A stretch of 64,000 bases of DNA. Origin: an uncultured Collinsella sp. (lineage in GTDB: Bacteria; Actinomycetota; Coriobacteriia; Coriobacteriales; Coriobacteriaceae). The stretch lies in the NCBI GenBank assembly GCA_937937835.1, contig CALDBJ010000071.1, forward strand, positions 1 through 64,000, read 5' to 3'. Of the stretch, positions 17,498 through 26,110 are shown one piece after another. A program made the position numbers and the translations under genes. Numbering within the stretch: position 1 is the first letter of the stretch; every line of letters starts with the position of its first letter. The notes under the pieces were generated by a model, which did not search any database, was not told where the DNA came from, and worked only from the letters and a program-made list of their open reading frames with translations.

Positions 17498-17526
17498 GAT
17501 CAAGGGTGCGCAAGCGCACATGGGAT

Positions 17527-17555
17527 AATATAACGGAGCCTGAACTCGGTGGCAA
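17527..17555 (-). promoter_or_regulatory. Promoter of tRNA-Val
   Basis: Minus strand TTGCCA, 17 bp, TATATT, ending 29 bp before the tRNA 5' end. Confidence 0.65.
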
Positions 17556-17786
17556 GAACATTTTTAAAAATCGCTTACATTGTGGAATTCGGGGGCTTTA
17601 TCGTATCCATTTCAAAAGAGCCTGCTGCCGCGATTTGGCTGTCGCATAATGCAAGGCCATTGCGGTATCGAGCTATGGAAAGACGCCTGCGGAATTGTCC
17701 TACCGATAAGCGGACAAGCCTCCAGCTGGTGACTTCGCCGTGGTAAGGTAAGCCGAATTGTTTCCAGACTGTTTCGGGGGAGTGGA

Positions 17787-18809
17787 ATGAGCAAAGAGTG
17801 TGTCGAGCAGGTCGAAGGCGCAGGGGCTTCGGTGCCGATGACCGATATATCGAACATTGATGTGCCCGAGGGCACCGACGAGCTCAGCCGTAGTACCCGC
17901 CGCGCCTGGCGCGGGCGTCTGAACAGCGCTTCGACGCGCAAGATGATCACGGGCGTCTTGGCTACGCTGGTGGGCGGTTCGTTTTGGGGCTTCTCGGGCA
18001 CCAGCGCGAGTTTTCTGTTCGATACCTACCACGTCGATACCTTGTGGCTTATGAGCGTGCGTCAGATTCTCGCCGGTCTACTCTTTATGGCCGTGGTTGT
18101 TACGCGCGACCGCGAGCGCCTGATTAAGCTCTGGACCACACCCGCCGATTGCAAGCAGCTGCTGCTCTTTACCGCCTTTGGCCTGCTGTTCAACCAGTTT
18201 TGCTATCTTTCGGCCGTGCGCCTGACCAATGCCGGAACCGCGACGGTGCTCCAGTGCCTGCAGCTTGTTATCATCATGGGCTACACCTGCGTGATCGATT
18301 GCCGCATGCCGCGTACTCGCGAAGTCATCGGCATTGGTCTGGCTCTGGGTGGAACCTTTTTAATCGCCACCGGCGGCGACCCCACCAGCCTGAATATCTC
18401 GCCGCTTGGCCTGGCAGCAGGTCTTATGTGTGCGGTCAGCGCCGCGTGTATGGCGGTGATTCCCGCCAAGATCCTGCCCGAATACGGCAGCCCCATCGTC
18501 ACGGGCTCGGCAATGCTCACGGCGGGCGTGGTCTCGTGTGTCTTCGTGCAGCCTTGGGCGCATATGCCGGCGCTCGACGCCGCCGGCGTCGAGGCGCTTG
18601 CGGTGTTCGTGGTTATCGGCTCGTTTTTTGCTTACATGCTCTATATGCAGGGCGTTAAGGACATCGGCTCGGTGCGTGCGAGCCTCATCGGAACTGTGGA
18701 GCCGGTTTCGGCGACCATCACCAGCGCCGTTATGCTGGGCACGGTGTTTTTGCCGACCGACCTTATCGGCTTTGCCATGATCATCGTGATGATGTTCCTC
18801 ACGGTGTAG
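17787..18809 (+). CDS. EamA/DMT-family transporter
   Basis: A 340-residue inner-membrane protein with ~10 transmembrane helices in two EamA halves (about 58-190 and 205-340), after a ~50-residue cytosolic leader. Typical signs: GGSFWGFSGTSASFLF, RQILAGLLFM, LTNAGTATVLQCLQLV, and in the second half RASLIGTVEPVSATITSAVMLG. These are drug/metabolite or amino-acid exporters; the substrate cannot be read. GGGGGAG precedes ATG. Monocistronic, divergent from tRNA-Val. Confidence 0.9.
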   Translation: MSKECVEQVEGAGASVPMTDISNIDVPEGTDELSRSTRRAWRGRLNSASTRKMITGVLATLVGGSFWGFSGTSASFLFDTYHVDTLWLMSVRQILAGLLFMAVVVTRDRERLIKLWTTPADCKQLLLFTAFGLLFNQFCYLSAVRLTNAGTATVLQCLQLVIIMGYTCVIDCRMPRTREVIGIGLALGGTFLIATGGDPTSLNISPLGLAAGLMCAVSAACMAVIPAKILPEYGSPIVTGSAMLTAGVVSCVFVQPWAHMPALDAAGVEALAVFVVIGSFFAYMLYMQGVKDIGSVRASLIGTVEPVSATITSAVMLGTVFLPTDLIGFAMIIVMMFLTV

Positions 18810-18958
18810 CTGGCGCCGCCGCCAAGACGGAAAAGGTGTTGTGCCGCATTTTCGCCAATTGATGTCCGTGTCTGGAGTTTAGCTGTCGATGCTCAAAATG
18901 CCATAAACTAGTAACGTTATGGACTTTTTCATTGCGACTCAATTGCGAGGATTTCTTT

Positions 18959-21271
18959 ATGGCTGGTAATCACTTTAAGGGCAGCGATAGCGGCCGTCCT
19001 GCAGTTCCGCCGCGTCCGAACGGGGCTGGTAAGGCCGGCACGCCGGGCGGCGCTGGACAGGGCAGTTCCGGTAAGCGCGTGTCCCCGGGCGAGACGGCGA
19101 TGTTTACCGCTCTGTACGAGCAGTCTCAAAAGGCAAAAAAGACCGGCCGTGCAAAAGGGAATGTCTTTGCGGGCGGTGCAACCTCCGCGTCGCAGCCGAG
19201 CGGGGCCCCTTCGGTGCCTGCGAACAACGCAGGTGCTGCCAACGCCGCGAATGCTGCCGGCAACGTTAATGCCGGCAAGGCCGCCAACAATACTCCCTCT
19301 GCCGGTGGCGCGGGGCTTACGGGTAACATTGGCACGATTTACACCGGCGCCTCCGAGACTGGCACGTTCGCCCGCCTGGATGATAGCGGTGCCGAGTTTG
19401 CGGGCTCGGGTTCCAAGGAAGATTATTACGATTTTGGCTTGAACTACGGTAGCGATGCTTCGTCGAGTTCGACCTCTGACGGTCTGGTCCGTCATCGCCA
19501 TCGCAAGGGCGAGCGCAAAAAGCGTCACACCGGCGCCATTATTGCCGCTGTAGTCGCGGTGCTTCTCGTTGCGCTTGGCGCAAGCGGCTTTATGCTGCTT
19601 AACTCGGCAAAGACCGTAAAGAGCGAAGCGAAGGAGGCTGTCGAGATCGTCGGTGGCCTTAAGGACAAGGTCACGTCGGGCGATTTTTCGACGCTGCCTG
19701 ACGACGCGAAGAAGATCGATGAGCTCTGTAACAGCATGAAGGCGGAGACCTCGAGCCCGCTGTGGACGGCGGCTTCGTTTATCCCGGTGTATGGCAGCGA
19801 TATCAATGCGGCCCGCACCATGATTGACGCCCTGTCCGATGTCTCGAGCAATGCGCTGGTTCCCATGGCCGATAACCTTTCGCAGGCTACGCCCGGCAAG
19901 CTGTTCCAGGACGGCATGATTAACGTGTCCGCGCTGCAGGCGGTCGCCGATTCGCTTTCCAGCAGCTCGAAGGTGTTCAAGAGCGCCAACGAGAAGGTCC
20001 AGGGCATTGGCGATACTCATATTTCCCAGGTGACCGAGCTGGTCGATAAGGCCAAGGACGGCTTTGCCACCCTCAACGGCGCGGTTGACGCGGCGGAGAA
20101 GGTCGCCCCCGTCCTTCCCCAGATGCTCGGCGCCAACGGCCAGACGCGCAACTACCTTATGTACGCCATGAACAACGTCGAGATTCGTGCCTGCGGCGGC
20201 TTTGGCGGTTCGCAGGGCCTGATTTCGGTCACCGACGGTCAGATGTCGATTGGCGAGTTTGTTCCCCGCATTGGACTCAGCGAGGATGAGGCGGTCGAGA
20301 GCGTCGACGAAGAGGATGAGGCGCTGTTCGGCAACCACAGCAACCTGTACAACTCGGGCAATACCTATTCGCCTGATTGGCCCCGCAACTCGCAGCGTGT
20401 CGCCGCGCTGTGGAAGTCCCAGTATGGACAGGACGTCGATGGCGTCATTGGTATCGATCCGGTATTCCTGCAGTATCTGTTGGGCCTCGTGGGTAATGTT
20501 TCACTGCCCGACGGTACAGTCGTTGACGGCACTAACGCGGCGAAGGTGCTTATGCATGATGTGTACTGGAACTATCCGGTCGAGGAGTCGGACGGCATCT
20601 TTGCATCCGTCGCCAGCGCCGCCTTCGACAAGATCCTTGGCGGTATCGGCGACGTCGATGTTGCGAACCTTGTCAGCGCCGTTGAGCGCGGTGCCGAAGA
20701 GGGCCGCCTGATCGCGTGGATGAAAAACGATGACGAGCAGAACGCTATCAAGGAGATGAACATCGACGCCTCACTGCCCGATCCGGATGACCCGAGTGAA
20801 GATCCCGTTGCTGGTGTCTACTTTAACAACCTGAGCTTCTCCAAGCTCGACTGGTATCTGAACGCCGATACGCAGATTGGTCAGGGCGTGAAGAACGGCG
20901 ACGGCGCTTGCTCGTATCGCATCACCGTTACCCTGACGAACATCATGACGCAGGAGGAGGCAGGTAAGCTGCCCGACTACGTAGCGGCCAGTGCGCCTGG
21001 GACCTCGCGTGACGATGAGCGCTTGTATGTATCACTGTTTGCGCCGACAGGCGGCAGCATTACCGATCTAAACGTCGAGGGGACTCAGTTTGGACTGTTC
21101 GCTGCCACTTGGCACGGAGTTCCCTGCTATTCAGGAACCGTTGACCTGCATGCTGGCGAGACGACGACGATCACGTATACGCTGACCACGTCGGCCGAGG
21201 CGGGGGACAAGCCACTTACGCTGCGTCAGACTCCTACATGCCAGGCGGCTCGCGACAGCGCGTCGGCGTAG
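18959..21271 (+). CDS. DUF4012-domain membrane protein
   Basis: A 770-residue protein. Residues 1-180 are low-complexity and rich in Gly/Ala/Asn/Ser/Pro (cytosolic, disordered). A basic patch RHRKGERKKRH precedes one transmembrane helix (about 191-213, AIIAAVVAVLLVALGASGF). The rest is extracellular, with coiled-coil-like helices and then the DUF4012 core (NYLMYAMNNVEIRACGGFGG, DGVIGIDPVFLQYLLGLVG). DUF4012 proteins cluster with actinobacterial envelope-polysaccharide genes, and glmM directly follows here. ATG is chosen because GAGGA sits 8 nt upstream. An envelope role is inferred. Confidence 0.85.
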   Translation: MAGNHFKGSDSGRPAVPPRPNGAGKAGTPGGAGQGSSGKRVSPGETAMFTALYEQSQKAKKTGRAKGNVFAGGATSASQPSGAPSVPANNAGAANAANAAGNVNAGKAANNTPSAGGAGLTGNIGTIYTGASETGTFARLDDSGAEFAGSGSKEDYYDFGLNYGSDASSSSTSDGLVRHRHRKGERKKRHTGAIIAAVVAVLLVALGASGFMLLNSAKTVKSEAKEAVEIVGGLKDKVTSGDFSTLPDDAKKIDELCNSMKAETSSPLWTAASFIPVYGSDINAARTMIDALSDVSSNALVPMADNLSQATPGKLFQDGMINVSALQAVADSLSSSSKVFKSANEKVQGIGDTHISQVTELVDKAKDGFATLNGAVDAAEKVAPVLPQMLGANGQTRNYLMYAMNNVEIRACGGFGGSQGLISVTDGQMSIGEFVPRIGLSEDEAVESVDEEDEALFGNHSNLYNSGNTYSPDWPRNSQRVAALWKSQYGQDVDGVIGIDPVFLQYLLGLVGNVSLPDGTVVDGTNAAKVLMHDVYWNYPVEESDGIFASVASAAFDKILGGIGDVDVANLVSAVERGAEEGRLIAWMKNDDEQNAIKEMNIDASLPDPDDPSEDPVAGVYFNNLSFSKLDWYLNADTQIGQGVKNGDGACSYRITVTLTNIMTQEEAGKLPDYVAASAPGTSRDDERLYVSLFAPTGGSITDLNVEGTQFGLFAATWHGVPCYSGTVDLHAGETTTITYTLTTSAEAGDKPLTLRQTPTCQAARDSASA

Positions 21272-21308
21272 GGTTTTTCTGGTAGCGCAGATAATCGAGT
21301 ACCATTTT

Positions 21309-21340
21309 GGGGCGGACAGGCAATCTGTTCGCCCCTATTT
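21309..21340 (+). terminator. Hairpin terminator after the DUF4012 gene
   Basis: An 11-bp stem GGGGCGGACAG / CTGTTCGCCCC (one G-T) with loop GCAAT, followed by TATTTTG. It lies only 15 bp before the glmM ATG, so it also forms the glmM leader. Confidence 0.65.
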
Positions 21341-21354
21341 TGTAAGGAGAGCGC

Positions 21355-22686
21355 ATGAAGTACTTTGGCACCGACGGCTTTCGCGGTGAGGCCAACGTTG
21401 GGCTGACGGTAGAGCACGCTTATAAGATTGGCCGTTTTGTGGGCTGGTATTACGGCGCCAACCGCAGTGCTAAGGCGCGCGTGATCGTGGGCAAGGACAC
21501 GCGTCGCTCGAGTTATATGTTTGAGGCGGCGCTGGTGAGCGGTCTGGTCGCGAGCGGTGCGGACGCCTATATGCTGCACGTGATCCCCACGCCGGGCGTA
21601 GCGCATCAGACTGTGGAAGGCTGCTTCGATTGCGGCATCATGATCAGCGCGAGCCACAACCCGTTTTGCGATAACGGCATTAAGCTCGTCAACAGCGACG
21701 GCTTTAAGATGGACGAGGACGTGCTGGAGCTCATCGAGGACTACATCGATGGCAAGAGCGAAGTTCCGCTGGCCACGGGCAACCACATCGGTGCCACGGT
21801 GGACTACATGCAGGGCCGCAACCGCTACATTGCTTCGCTCATCGCCAGCGCGAACTTTTCGTTGCAGGGCGTCAAGATCGGCATCGACTGCGCCAACGGC
21901 TCGGCTTCCTCGGTGGCCAAGCCGGTGTTTGACGCGCTGGGCGCCGACGTGCGCGTGATCAACGCCGCGCCCGATGGCTTTAACATCAACGTCGACTGCG
22001 GCTCCACGCATATGGAGCGCCTGCAGCGCCATGTGGTGGAGCAGGGCCTGGACGTGGGTTTTGCCTACGATGGCGATGCCGACCGCTGCCTGGCCGTGGA
22101 TGAGCGCGGTCGCGTGGTAGACGGCGACCAGATCCTGTACGTGTGCGGCGTGTATCTGAACAAGCACGGTCGCCTTTCGGGCGGTACCGTGGTGCCGACG
22201 ATTGCCAGCAACTTTGGCCTGGTCAAGTCGCTGGAGCTTGCCGGTCTGAGCGCCGTGACCAGTGGCGTGGGCGACCGTCACGTGTATGCCAAGATGCGCG
22301 AGGGCGGCTACAGCCTGGGCGGCGAGCAGACGGGCCATACGATCTTTGGCGATATCGAGCGCACGGGCGACGGCATTATGACCTCGCTGCGCGTGATGGA
22401 AGTGATTCGTGCCGAGCGCGAGACACTCTCGCAGCTCACGGCTCCGTGCAAGTTGCTGCCGCAGGCGCAGGTGGCCGTGCACGTGGCGGACAAGGATGCC
22501 GCGCTCGAGAACATGGGCGTGCAGAACGCCATCGCCGAGGCCGAGGCTGCGCTGGCAGGCGAGGGCCGCGTGCTCGTGCGCAAGAGCGGAACCGAGTCGG
22601 TTATCCGCGTGCTGGCCGAGGCGCCCGACCAAGCATCTGCCGATGCCGCCATGAAGCGCATCGCCGCCGCGCTGGAAGCTCTGTAA
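21355..22686 (+). CDS. glmM: Phosphoglucosamine mutase GlmM
   Basis: A 443-residue cytosolic enzyme that converts glucosamine-6-phosphate to glucosamine-1-phosphate for UDP-GlcNAc and peptidoglycan. Four alpha-D-phosphohexomutase domains are visible: MKYFGTDGFRGEAN at the N terminus, the phosphoserine loop ISASHNPF (catalytic Ser100), the metal loop DGDADRC, the sugar loop GGEQTGH, and the C-terminal phosphate loop RKSGTESVIRV. Length is normal. TAAGGAG lies 6-7 nt before ATG. Confidence 0.97.
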   Translation: MKYFGTDGFRGEANVGLTVEHAYKIGRFVGWYYGANRSAKARVIVGKDTRRSSYMFEAALVSGLVASGADAYMLHVIPTPGVAHQTVEGCFDCGIMISASHNPFCDNGIKLVNSDGFKMDEDVLELIEDYIDGKSEVPLATGNHIGATVDYMQGRNRYIASLIASANFSLQGVKIGIDCANGSASSVAKPVFDALGADVRVINAAPDGFNINVDCGSTHMERLQRHVVEQGLDVGFAYDGDADRCLAVDERGRVVDGDQILYVCGVYLNKHGRLSGGTVVPTIASNFGLVKSLELAGLSAVTSGVGDRHVYAKMREGGYSLGGEQTGHTIFGDIERTGDGIMTSLRVMEVIRAERETLSQLTAPCKLLPQAQVAVHVADKDAALENMGVQNAIAEAEAALAGEGRVLVRKSGTESVIRVLAEAPDQASADAAMKRIAAALEAL

Positions 22687-22722
22687 GGTAGTCATTGGGG
22701 ACGTTCTTAAACAACTAGGTGG

Positions 22723-22761
22723 AAAGGGGACGCCGCGGATTGGTTCCGCGGCGTCCCCTTT
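22723..22761. terminator. Strong bidirectional terminator
   Basis: A perfect 17-bp stem (AAAGGGGACGCCGCGGA and complement) with a 5-nt loop between the convergent glmM and M32 genes. A/T ends on both sides serve both strands. The preceding 22691-22712 segment (TCATTGGGGACGTTCTTAAA) looks like part of a wider repeat family but has no second copy here. Confidence 0.85.
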
Positions 22762-22783
22762 GCGTTGACGTGTCGGTTATGCC

Positions 22784-24367
22784 TTACAGCTCGTAGAGCG
22801 TGGTGAACTTGTCCTGCAGGTAGCTGCAGTAGTAGCGGGCATCGAACGCCATGCCGCACGCGCCCTTGATGAGCTCCGGCGCGTCCTTGGCGCGGCCCCA
22901 CTGCCAAATGTGCTCGCCCAGCCAGGCGCGGACGGGTGTCAGGTCGCCGCTCGCACAGGCGCCGTTGAGGTCGACACCGTCGCGGCACATGGCCGGCACA
23001 AACATGGCGTCGTAGGCGCTGCCCAGCGCATAGGTGGGGAAGTAGCCAAACGAGCCGCCGCTCCAGTGCGTATCCTGTAGGCAGCCGTGCGTGTCGTCGG
23101 GAACGGGAATGCCCAGGTACTCATCCATGAAGCGGTTCCAAAGCGCGGGGATATCCTTGGCTGTGGCCTCGCCGGCAAACAGCATGCGCTCGATCTCGTA
23201 GCGCACCATAACGTGCAGCGGATAGGTGAGCTCGTCGGCCTCGGTGCGGATCAGCGAAGGCTGCGCGATGTTCACGGCGTGGTAGAGCGTGTCCTCGTCG
23301 ACGTCGCCGTAGACCTCGGGTGCGTGGCGGCGCAGCACCTCGAGCAGCGGTCCCATAAAGGCGCGGCTGCGACCCACGGTGTTCTCGAAAAAGCGGCTCT
23401 GGCTCTCGTGGATGCCCATGGAGGTGCCGCCCTCAAGACAGGTGCGCGCATAGGCGGGATTGACGCCCAGCTCGTACATGGCGTGTCCCGCTTCGTGGAT
23501 GATGCTGTAGACGTTGGAGATGCAATCGTCCTCGTAGATGTGTGTCGCGATGCGCGCGTCACCCACGGCAAAGCCCTCGCTAAACGGGTGCTCGGTAAAG
23601 GCAAGCGTGGTGTCGTTCAGGTTCAGGCCGACGAGCTTCATAAGGTCGAAGCTCATGGCGCGCTGGGCGGCCTCGGGCACGCGGGCGTGCAAAAAGTCGG
23701 CAGCGGGCTGCTGGCCGCGCTCGCCGATAGCGTGCACGAGCGGCACGACCGTCGCCTTGACCTCATCGCAAAACGCATCGAAGCTCTCGGCAGAAAGGCC
23801 GCGCTCGTACTGGTCGAGCCAAACGTCGTATGGGTCGCGCTTGGGGTCCATGAGTTCGGCCTGATGCTTAAGTTGGGCGACGATTTTATCCACATAGGGC
23901 TCAAAACTCGCCCAGTCGTTGGCCGTCTTGGCCTTGTGCCACACGGCATCGGCCTCGCAGGTGAGCCTGGTCCAGGCCTCGGCCTCCTCGGTAGGAATAA
24001 CGCTTGCCTCGCGCTGGTCGCGGCCGAGCACGCGGATCTCGTCAAGCAGCTGCGGGTCGTCGATCTTGCCGCCGGCGACGGTCTCGCGTGCCAGCGAGTG
24101 CACGAGTTCGACAGACTTCTCGCTGGTCAGTAGCTTGTGATGCTCGCCGGCAAGCGTGCCCATGGCGTCAGCACGGGCGGCAGCACCGTTGGCAGGAGCA
24201 ATCGTCGCTCCATCGAACTCGGCAATCTTGAGCAGGTACTCGCGAGTCCACAGCTTGCCCTCGAGTTTGCGGAACTTTTTGACGGCCTTGTCGACTTTAG
24301 CAACCTTGACGCCCTTGGCAGCTTTTGCCACGGCGGCCTTGGCCTTCTTATCGAGTTTCTTTCCCAT
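22784..24367 (-). CDS. M32-family metallocarboxypeptidase
   Basis: A 527-residue zinc carboxypeptidase (Taq/Pfu type) that removes C-terminal residues, cytosolic. The active site HExxH is in SIIHEAGHAMYE, followed by the family motif GIHESQSRFFEN. Further family blocks are IRTEADELTYPLHVMVRYE and GSFGYFPTYALGS. The first ~35 residues are an unusual Lys/Ala-rich extension with charged repeats. The start has no better alternative downstream. Confidence 0.95.
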   Translation of the reverse strand: MGKKLDKKAKAAVAKAAKGVKVAKVDKAVKKFRKLEGKLWTREYLLKIAEFDGATIAPANGAAARADAMGTLAGEHHKLLTSEKSVELVHSLARETVAGGKIDDPQLLDEIRVLGRDQREASVIPTEEAEAWTRLTCEADAVWHKAKTANDWASFEPYVDKIVAQLKHQAELMDPKRDPYDVWLDQYERGLSAESFDAFCDEVKATVVPLVHAIGERGQQPAADFLHARVPEAAQRAMSFDLMKLVGLNLNDTTLAFTEHPFSEGFAVGDARIATHIYEDDCISNVYSIIHEAGHAMYELGVNPAYARTCLEGGTSMGIHESQSRFFENTVGRSRAFMGPLLEVLRRHAPEVYGDVDEDTLYHAVNIAQPSLIRTEADELTYPLHVMVRYEIERMLFAGEATAKDIPALWNRFMDEYLGIPVPDDTHGCLQDTHWSGGSFGYFPTYALGSAYDAMFVPAMCRDGVDLNGACASGDLTPVRAWLGEHIWQWGRAKDAPELIKGACGMAFDARYYCSYLQDKFTTLYEL

Positions 24368-24500
24368 ACCGTATCCTTAATCTCGCAGGCCGAGCGCCGC
24401 AGGCGGGTGCGCGGCCAATTTGCACAGCTACCTGCCTTGTACCCAGCGCGAACAAAACGGAACGCGGCGATGCGCTCGCGAAATGTGTTATCCTATAGCC

Positions 24501-24787
24501 CAATGCGTTGACGGAGAGGGTTTTTGCCCGCCGCGTCGCCGGCAAGAGAGGGAAGGTCATGGGCTGCAAGCCTTCCTGCGGTGGCAAGGGCCAAGCGTTC
24601 ACTCCCGAGCAGCAACCTCAACGGGCGCGCGGCCGACGGCGGTGAAGCCCCAGTAGGGAAGCCGTGAGCCTCGCGACAAGGGGCGCAGAGTGGGCACGGC
24701 GGGCCAGACATCCGCCGGGTCAAACAAGGTGGTACCGCGGAATTCAACCGTCCTTGGGCAATGCACATGCCCGAGGACGGTTTTTTG
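24501..24787 (+). promoter_or_regulatory. T-box riboswitch (phenylalanine) upstream of pheS
   Basis: The hallmark T-box AAGGTGGTACCGCGG (24726-24740) pairs with uncharged tRNA and is followed by a 13-bp terminator. Upstream, AGAGAGG (24545-24551) fits a stem I element. TTC at 24598-24600, followed by A, fits the specifier codon for Phe. A -10 box TATCCT (24489-24494) would start the leader near 24501. Controls pheST by charged-tRNA-Phe level (established mechanism; specifier assignment inferred). Confidence 0.9.
24748..24787 (+). terminator. T-box intrinsic terminator
   Basis: Stem CCGTCCTTGGGCA / TGCCCGAGGACGG, loop of 7, then TTTTTT. It competes with the antiterminator formed by the T-box sequence. 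Confidence 0.9.
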
Positions 24788-24872
24788 TTACCGAACCGGG
24801 CCGCGTTTTCGCAACGTCAGACGGCGGCAGCCGCCTCGGCAAGCGGGGAGCGCGAGAGACGAAAGGGAAGAC

Positions 24873-25949
24873 ATGAGTCTGATTGATGATCTGGTCAAAC
24901 TCGAGGAAGAGGCCAAGGAGCTCGTCGCGGGCGCCGACGACGCCGCAAAGCTCGAGGCCGCGCGCGTTGAGCTGCTCGGCCGCAAGGGCCGCATCACTGG
25001 CCTGATGCGCATGATGGGCAAGCTCGCCCCCGAGGATCGTCCCATGATGGGCAAGCGCGCCAACGAGATGCGCCAGCTGATTGAGGGCATGCTCGACGAG
25101 CGCACCACCGAGATGAAGGCCGCCGCCCTCAAGCACACACTCGAGCACGAGGCCGTCGATATCACGCTGCCGGGCATCCGTCCGCAGATCGGTCACCAGC
25201 ACCTGATCAAGCAGATCATCGAGGAGGCCGAGGACATCTTCTGCGGCATCGGCTACACCGTCGAGTCCGGTCCCATGGTCGACACCTCCTACTACAACTT
25301 CACCGCGCTCAACGCCCCCATGGATCACCCGAGCCGCTCGGCCCGCGACACCTTCTACGTGGTCGACAACAACCCCGGCAGCGTCGCACACCCCGAGGCT
25401 CACGCCCACGGCGAGTCCGATGTGCTGCTGCGCACCCAGACCTCGGGCGTGCAGATCCACACCATGGAGTCGCAGAAGCCGCCCATCTACATGATCTGCC
25501 CGGGCACCGTCTATCGTCCCGACACGGCCGACGCCTGCCACCTGCCGCAGTTCAACCAGATCGAGGGCCTGGTCGTCGACGAGGGCATCACCTTTGGCGA
25601 TCTTAAGGGCACGCTCGACTACTTTGTTAAGTGCATGTTTGGCGAGGACCGCAAGACGCGTTACCGCCCGCACTTCTTCCCCTTCACTGAGCCTTCCTGC
25701 GAGGTGGACGTGAGCTGCCATGTGTGCGGCGGCAAGGGCTGCAACTTCTGCAAACACAGCGGCTGGATCGAGATCCTGGGCTGCGGCATGGTCGACCCCA
25801 ACGTCCTGATCAACTGCGGTATCGACCCCGAGAAGTACACCGGCTTCGCCTTTGGTATTGGCGCCGAGCGCGTCGCGGCCCTGCGCTACGACCTGCCGGA
25901 CCTCAGAACGCTGATGACGGGCGATATGCGCTTCTTAAATCAGTTCTAG
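24873..25949 (+). CDS. pheS: Phenylalanyl-tRNA synthetase alpha subunit
   Basis: A 358-residue catalytic subunit of the alpha2-beta2 class II enzyme. It has the N-terminal coiled-coil tRNA-binding helices (1-90), motif 2 TVYRPDTADACHLPQFNQIEG, and motif 3 GFAFGIGAERVAALRY near the end. Cysteines in CHVCGGKGCNFCKHSGW form a small zinc-like insertion seen in many bacterial PheS. ATG is set by AAGGGAAG; the longer in-frame reading starts inside the T-box and is rejected. Forms an operon with pheT. Confidence 0.96.
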   Translation: MSLIDDLVKLEEEAKELVAGADDAAKLEAARVELLGRKGRITGLMRMMGKLAPEDRPMMGKRANEMRQLIEGMLDERTTEMKAAALKHTLEHEAVDITLPGIRPQIGHQHLIKQIIEEAEDIFCGIGYTVESGPMVDTSYYNFTALNAPMDHPSRSARDTFYVVDNNPGSVAHPEAHAHGESDVLLRTQTSGVQIHTMESQKPPIYMICPGTVYRPDTADACHLPQFNQIEGLVVDEGITFGDLKGTLDYFVKCMFGEDRKTRYRPHFFPFTEPSCEVDVSCHVCGGKGCNFCKHSGWIEILGCGMVDPNVLINCGIDPEKYTGFAFGIGAERVAALRYDLPDLRTLMTGDMRFLNQF

Positions 25950-25959
25950 TCCCGGCGGC

Positions 25960-26051
25960 TTTCCCAAGCACCGCACCTTGCCTTTCAATCGTCGGTTGCG
26001 TACCTAAGTACGCGGCCCTCCTCTTTCAAGGCAATCTGCGGCACTTGGAAA
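25960..26051. repeat. Long imperfect hairpin between pheS and pheT
   Basis: TTTCCCAAG, CGCA and TGCCTT on the left pair with AAGGCA, TGCG and CTTGGAAA on the right. The apex is a perfect GCGTAC-CTAA-GTACGC. No T-run, so probably read through. The architecture resembles a mobile-hairpin insertion or an mRNA processing element. Confidence 0.6.
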
Positions 26052-26110
26052 ACCCGTCTCCGTTGCAGTTTTCCGGCTCAAAGCCGCATTTATGAAAGGA
26101 GACCAGTTAG

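Noticed and set aside
24690..24872. Longer PheS with ~60 extra residues
   Set aside because: The extra part lies within the T-box leader and terminator; PheS normally begins at the MSLIDDL-type start.
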